A DNA stretch of 41,205 nt from an uncultured Pirellulaceae bacterium (lineage in GTDB: Bacteria > Planctomycetota > Planctomycetia > Pirellulales > Pirellulaceae), in assembly GCA_938040995.1 (NCBI GenBank), contig CALHZT010000129.1, forward strand, positions 1 to 41,205, in the 5' to 3' direction. A program made the position numbers and the translations under genes. The notes beneath the pieces were generated by a model, which had not been told where the DNA came from, did no database searches, and worked only from the letters and a program-made list of their open reading frames with translations. Below, piece by piece: positions 38,743 through 41,205 of this stretch; the stretch's first letter is position 1, and each line of letters begins with the position of its first letter.

Positions 38743-38801
38743 GCCTAACGTTACCGCGCGCCTCGCTATCCAGCGCATTTGGCACTGGAATAACGTTCAA
38801 C
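38743..38801. repeat. attC-like site 1 (59 bp), left end of cassette array
   Basis: Bounded by GCCTAAC (38743-38749, which matches RYYYAAC) and GTTCAAC (38795-38801). On the minus strand this reads GTTGAAC ... GTTAGGC, the latter a perfect GTTRRRY. Inside, TAACGTT/AACGTTA and TATCCAG/CTGGAATA can pair. It is the smallest and least certain of the four sites, and marks the change from planctomycete backbone to the array. Confidence 0.5.
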
Positions 38802-38813
38802 TAATTTCGGTTT

Positions 38814-39230
38814 CTATTGAGGAGTTTCGGCCGTAAATTCCCCGCCAAGCTTTGACGCTATTTCTTTTGCAAAATCAGTTGTCTCATGAATCTTGTCGGT
38901 CCTTGAGTCAATCCAGATAAATGGTTCTTCGTTTTGCGACCATGAGAAAGTCCCAATGTGATCACCGTCAATAACCAATTTTCGAGACGAGGCCGGAGGT
39001 TGGGCCCATACCATTTCCGCGGTCGCAGGATTCCTGACCTCGACTCGTTCGTAACGGATCAAGTCAGGCACAAGATCTGCGGCCGATATCACCGTCACGC
39101 GGACCTGAGTGCCCAAGCGTCAGCTGAAGCGGTTTTCAACGATGAACCCGACTTCGCGTAGGGAGTCAATGGTCAGTTGTTCCGATTTAGGAAGTCGCAG
39201 ATACCATACATCATCTTCGCGACTGGACAT
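38814..39230 (-). pseudogene. Broken cassette gene with one in-frame TGA
   Basis: From ATG 39230 the frame gives 36 residues (MSSREDDVWYLRLPKSEQL and on, to VENRFS), then TGA at 39122-39120, then continues in the same frame for 101 codons (RLGTQVRVTVISAADLVPD and on) to a stop at 38814. The downstream part reads like real protein (IDGDHIGTFSWSQNEEPFIWIDSRTD) and the two halves join sensibly, so I see one 138-codon gene with a nonsense change. There is no Cys-motif context and no good SECIS hairpin after this TGA. It sits between attC-like sites 1 and 2. The family is unknown. A shorter protein starting at TTG 39116 is possible. Confidence 0.5.
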
Positions 39231-39302
39231 TGAGGGGATTCCTGAAGCCTTAAGTACTGTCGATTCTGCAATTTGGATTCAAAGTCTTTTTTTCGTTGAA
39301 TC

Positions 39303-39394
39303 GGATAACGGCAACGTTCACCGGGCCGGAACCAGCGATCATCCATTTCAAAACCACGCGCAAGTCCGGCTTCGCATGCATCATATTGTTATTT
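39303..39394. repeat. attC-like site 2 (92 bp)
   Basis: End boxes are GGATAAC (39303-39309) and GTTATTT (39388-39394). GGCCGGA pairs with TCCGGCT-type inner arms, and a roughly 30-bp middle runs GCGATCATCCATTTCAAAAC then CACGCGCAAG. About 44 of 47 central bases match site 3. It has the attC plan: outer boxes, unpaired spacer, inner boxes, variable tip. Confidence 0.75.
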
Positions 39395-39458
39395 TGAGGT
39401 TGTTGCCATTGGAGAACGTTTCAAAAAGCGTTGAACGATCCTGTCGCCTACCTGAGGT

Positions 39459-39980
39459 TTATCTTTCTTGTATGTCATACAATCTGAAGGATCTAAACTC
39501 GATGATAAACTCCTTTGAGACTAGTCCATATGACCCCGCTAGAGCTCTTGGTTCCGATTCTTCGAAATCGTCACCTAGAACCTTGATTGCATCCTCGTAT
39601 GGCATATTGAAGGAAAGCTTATATCTTTTGTGCTTAGAAACCCTGAATTGCCTTTCTGCCAGACTGCACTTTGAGATTAGGGCTTCCAGTTCCTTCTGAA
39701 GTTCAAGCCTCTTGTGCTCTTGCCGAATATCAGCCGTAACAGGGAAGGTGTAGTTCTCCATCTCCGGATCTTTCATTTTCATGTGTCTCCAGATAGTCAC
39801 CTTCGCTTCATCATCTTTGATCACCAGACTGAACTTCTGGCGATTGTCTATCGCGAGTATTGCGTTTGTTATTTCATTCCGGCTCGTCACTCGCTTCTGT
39901 ATGTCGGCAAAGGTGATTTCTGACGGTTGAGAGATCGTTGGAAGCGTAAAAAGAAAGGATATTAGCATTACATATTTCAT
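39459..39980 (-). CDS. Small secreted protein of unknown function (cassette gene)
   Basis: 173 residues. A signal peptide (about 1-19: MKYVMLISFLFTLPTISQPS) is followed by a mixed charged body with Lys/Glu-rich helices (DIRQEHKRLELQKELEALISKC). TTAGGAGGTAGAG directly before ATG 39980 is a near-perfect ribosome site. The start lies only 18 bp from the outer box of site 3, and the stop is 64 bp before site 2, so gene plus downstream site make one compact cassette, as in integrons. Lower GC than the backbone. I recognise no family. Confidence 0.75.
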   Translation of the reverse strand: MKYVMLISFLFTLPTISQPSEITFADIQKRVTSRNEITNAILAIDNRQKFSLVIKDDEAKVTIWRHMKMKDPEMENYTFPVTADIRQEHKRLELQKELEALISKCSLAERQFRVSKHKRYKLSFNMPYEDAIKVLGDDFEESEPRALAGSYGLVSKEFIIEFRSFRLYDIQER

Positions 39981-39997
39981 CTCTACCTCCTAAAGCG

Positions 39998-40089
39998 ACA
40001 GAACGTCCGCGATCGCCGAGCCGGAACTGGCGATCATCCATTTCAAAACCACGCGCAAGTCCGGCTTCACGTGCATCGCATTGTTATCT
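39998..40089. repeat. attC-like site 3 (92 bp)
   Basis: End boxes ACAGAAC (39998-40004) and GTTATCT (40083-40089). The inner arms AGCCGGA/TCCGGCT pair perfectly over 7 bp, and outside them GCGAT/ATCGC pair. The centre is nearly identical to site 2 and the length is exactly the same. Confidence 0.78.
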
Positions 40090-40117
40090 GCGGTTTTGCA
40101 GGAAATCCAAGTGTCAC

Positions 40118-40134
40118 GTTCGTGTTTTGCGAAC
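40118..40134. promoter_or_regulatory. Operator-like palindrome O1 of higBA
   Basis: GTTCGTGTTTTGCGAAC, with GTTCG/CGAAC arms around a 7-bp centre. The identical 17 bp recur at 40212-40228. Placed 107 bp before the toxin start. Confidence 0.8.
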
Positions 40135-40204
40135 TGTTTTCCCGTGATTTACGTTATTTTAGGCGAATTCCTGCAATTATTAAGTACAAGAGCCGAAGAT
40201 GAGT

Positions 40205-40240
40205 TTGACAAGTTCGTGTTTTGCGAACATATTTAAGTGA
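40205..40240 (+). promoter_or_regulatory. higBA promoter with embedded operator O2
   Basis: TTGACA (40205-40210), 17-bp spacer, CATATT (40228-40233). The spacer is almost exactly the second 17-bp operator (40212-40228). Transcription would start near 40240, at the toxin ATG 40241, so the mRNA would be leaderless or nearly so; no ribosome site precedes the ATG. Binding of the antitoxin to O2 would block RNA polymerase directly. The assignment of -35/-10 is by eye. Confidence 0.65.
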
Positions 40241-40636
40241 ATGAGAGTCATATCCAAAGCTAGATTGGTCGAGTTCTGGCAAGAGCATGTAAATGCCAAG
40301 ACGCCACTAACGAATTGGTACAACCATGTCAGTAGCAAAACAACCATTTGGGCGTCGTTTGCGGACGTTCGAAGAGACTACGGTTCGGCAGATAAAGTTG
40401 GCGATTGTTACGTTTTTGATATCGGAGGAAACAATTTTCGATTGATCGCCAAAATCATTCGAGAGTGTGTTTACATCAGGAAAATCATGACGCACTCAGA
40501 ATATGATGACCAGAAGTGGATTGCGGAATGCAAATGTCAAGAAGAGTTGAAAAAGGATAAACACAAGAAGTCGAAGAAGAAATCAAGGAAAAAGCCGATC
40601 AGAAAAACACCAAAGAAAGCGAGAAGAAAACGATGA
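40241..40636 (+). CDS. higB: HigB-type mRNA interferase toxin with basic tail
   Basis: 131 residues. The first roughly 98 match the HigB toxin pattern: MRVISKARLVEFWQEH, TNWYNHVSSKTTIWASFADVRRDYGSADKVGDCYVFDIGGNNFRLIAKI and VYIRKIMTHSEYDD. HigB enzymes cleave mRNA on the ribosome and block translation. The final roughly 33 residues are almost all Lys and Arg (KKSKKKSRKKPIRKTPKKARRKR), an extension not part of the usual HigB fold. Toxin-first order and ATGA overlap with higA are typical of higBA. Lies between attC-like sites 3 and 4, opposite in strand to the other cassette genes. Confidence 0.9.
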   Translation: MRVISKARLVEFWQEHVNAKTPLTNWYNHVSSKTTIWASFADVRRDYGSADKVGDCYVFDIGGNNFRLIAKIIRECVYIRKIMTHSEYDDQKWIAECKCQEELKKDKHKKSKKKSRKKPIRKTPKKARRKR

Positions 40637-41055
40637 TCACCAAGTATAAATTGAAAGGCAAATCAAAGGATTCGTACATGGAATGCTTGGTGAAGTTCTT
40701 GCCGTTGATATCAATTAAAAATGACGAGCACCTGGCGTATGCTTCGGATGTCGTCGACGAATTGATTTCTATGGATCGAGACTCCGGACAAGATGAGTAT
40801 CTCGACGCGTTGACAGATTTGATTGAAGCGTATGAGGACAGTAATGTCGAAATCGGTGAATCAACACCGCAGGAAATGCTCAGGCATCTACTTGATTCTC
40901 GCGGGATAACCCAAGTCGCGCTCGCTACGAAGGCGGGGGTTAGCAAATCGACAATCTCTGAAATCTTGTCCGGGAAAGACCGCGTAAGCAAAAGAATAGC
41001 TTTTAAGCTGGCAGGCTTTTTCTCGGTCAGCCCTGTCCTGTTCCTGCACGATTGA
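40633..41055 (+). CDS. higA: HigA-type antitoxin
   Basis: 140 residues. A helical N-terminal half (MECLVKFLPLISIKNDEHLAYASDVVDELI, acidic) should neutralise the toxin, and a C-terminal Cro/C1 helix-turn-helix lies at about 88-130 (LDSRGITQVALATKAGVSKSTISEILSGKDRVSKRIAFKLAGFF). It binds and inhibits HigB and represses its own promoter. The palindromes at 40118 and 40212 are the likely targets. ATG 40633 overlaps the higB stop, so the two are translated together. Acidic toward the N-terminus, a fit for the basic toxin tail. Confidence 0.92.
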   Translation: MITKYKLKGKSKDSYMECLVKFLPLISIKNDEHLAYASDVVDELISMDRDSGQDEYLDALTDLIEAYEDSNVEIGESTPQEMLRHLLDSRGITQVALATKAGVSKSTISEILSGKDRVSKRIAFKLAGFFSVSPVLFLHD

Positions 41056-41062
41056 TCAGAGC

Positions 41063-41154
41063 AGATAACGAATTGCGATCTATCCGGGTGTCCATGTTTC
41101 CCGTCGCAACTTTGCTTTGGATGTTTTGACACACGGATAGATCGTGCGTTGAAC
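41063..41154. repeat. attC-like site 4 (92 bp)
   Basis: End boxes AGATAAC (41063-41069) and GTTGAAC (41148-41154, perfect GTTRRRY). Inner arms GATCTATCCG/CGGATAGATC pair perfectly over 10 bp, and GTGTC/GACAC follow inward. The sequence is unlike sites 2 and 3 apart from the AGATAAC box, but the length and plan are the same. It starts 8 bp after the higA stop. Confidence 0.75.
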
Positions 41155-41205
41155 TTTGTCGTCAATCGACGAAGTGTTCACACATGATGATAGGGATTTT
41201 GTGAC
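41155..41205. other. Right edge of the window
   Basis: 51 bp after attC-like site 4; too short to judge. If the array continues, the next cassette begins here. Confidence 0.4.

Noticed and set aside
39120-39122. Selenocysteine reading of the TGA in the cassette gene
   Set aside because: There is no Cys/redox motif and only a 3-bp stem downstream, so a nonsense mutation is simpler.

Overview
The window looks like a chromosomal segment of a planctomycete, probably from the Pirellula/Rhodopirellula side of the phylum. The evidence is the pairing of a giant cytochrome-type DUF1549/DUF1553 (PSCyt/PSD1) protein with a Tat-exported DUF1501 protein, a PEP-CTERM protein, a secreted redoxin/cytochrome c/PHM-like fusion, many secreted proteins of unknown function, loosely packed genes on both strands, and repeat-rich spacers. 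No rRNA, tRNA or CRISPR array was found.

Layout. 1-560 is non-coding, with one dispersed repeat. 563-4728 (minus) holds a DUF3179 gene interrupted in frame by TGA, a small unknown gene, a membrane PIN/TRAM protein and a dGTPase. uvrA (4886-7795, plus) diverges from the dGTPase gene and is followed by a dicarboxylate/amino-acid symporter. A His-rich multi-pass membrane protein lies at 9669-10775 (minus). 11321-15750 is a two-gene unit: the redoxin/cytochrome/PHM fusion and an RND exporter, overlapping by ATGA. A DUF2461 gene, a repeat cluster, a PEP-CTERM gene, a small membrane protein and an Asp-rich secreted protein follow. rsfS-argS (minus, ATGA overlap) diverges from the pyrophosphate-driven pump hppA. 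Then come a Gly-rich secreted protein, rpmA (bL27), an unknown secreted protein and a tandemly duplicated repeat block. 33126-29131 (minus) is a three-gene operon (methyltransferase, GT2, GT-C enzyme) for a lipid-linked sugar pathway. The PSD1 and DUF1501 genes end the backbone.

The last 2.5 kb (38743-41205) differs. It holds small unknown genes, a HigBA-type toxin-antitoxin pair, and four evenly interspersed inverted-repeat sites. Three of these are exactly 92 bp between 7-bp end boxes, and the fourth is 59 bp. I read this as an integron-like cassette array (attC sites). No integrase is visible, and it may lie beyond 41205.

The two most interesting signals are as follows. (1) The DUF3179 gene has a TGA exactly where the family carries the first Cys of its CPLC-type motif. 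The frame stays open for 237 codons after it, and a 5-bp stem with a 5-nt loop sits 20 nt downstream, as in a bacterial SECIS, so this is a candidate selenoprotein. (2) The cassette array, whose toxin-antitoxin pair has two identical 17-bp palindromic operators, one lying inside a TTGACA-17-CATATT promoter that would give an almost leaderless toxin mRNA. Several families of short palindromic repeats (REP/MITE-like) are spread through the spacers. One sits in frame inside a glycosyltransferase gene, and others overlap or abut stop codons.
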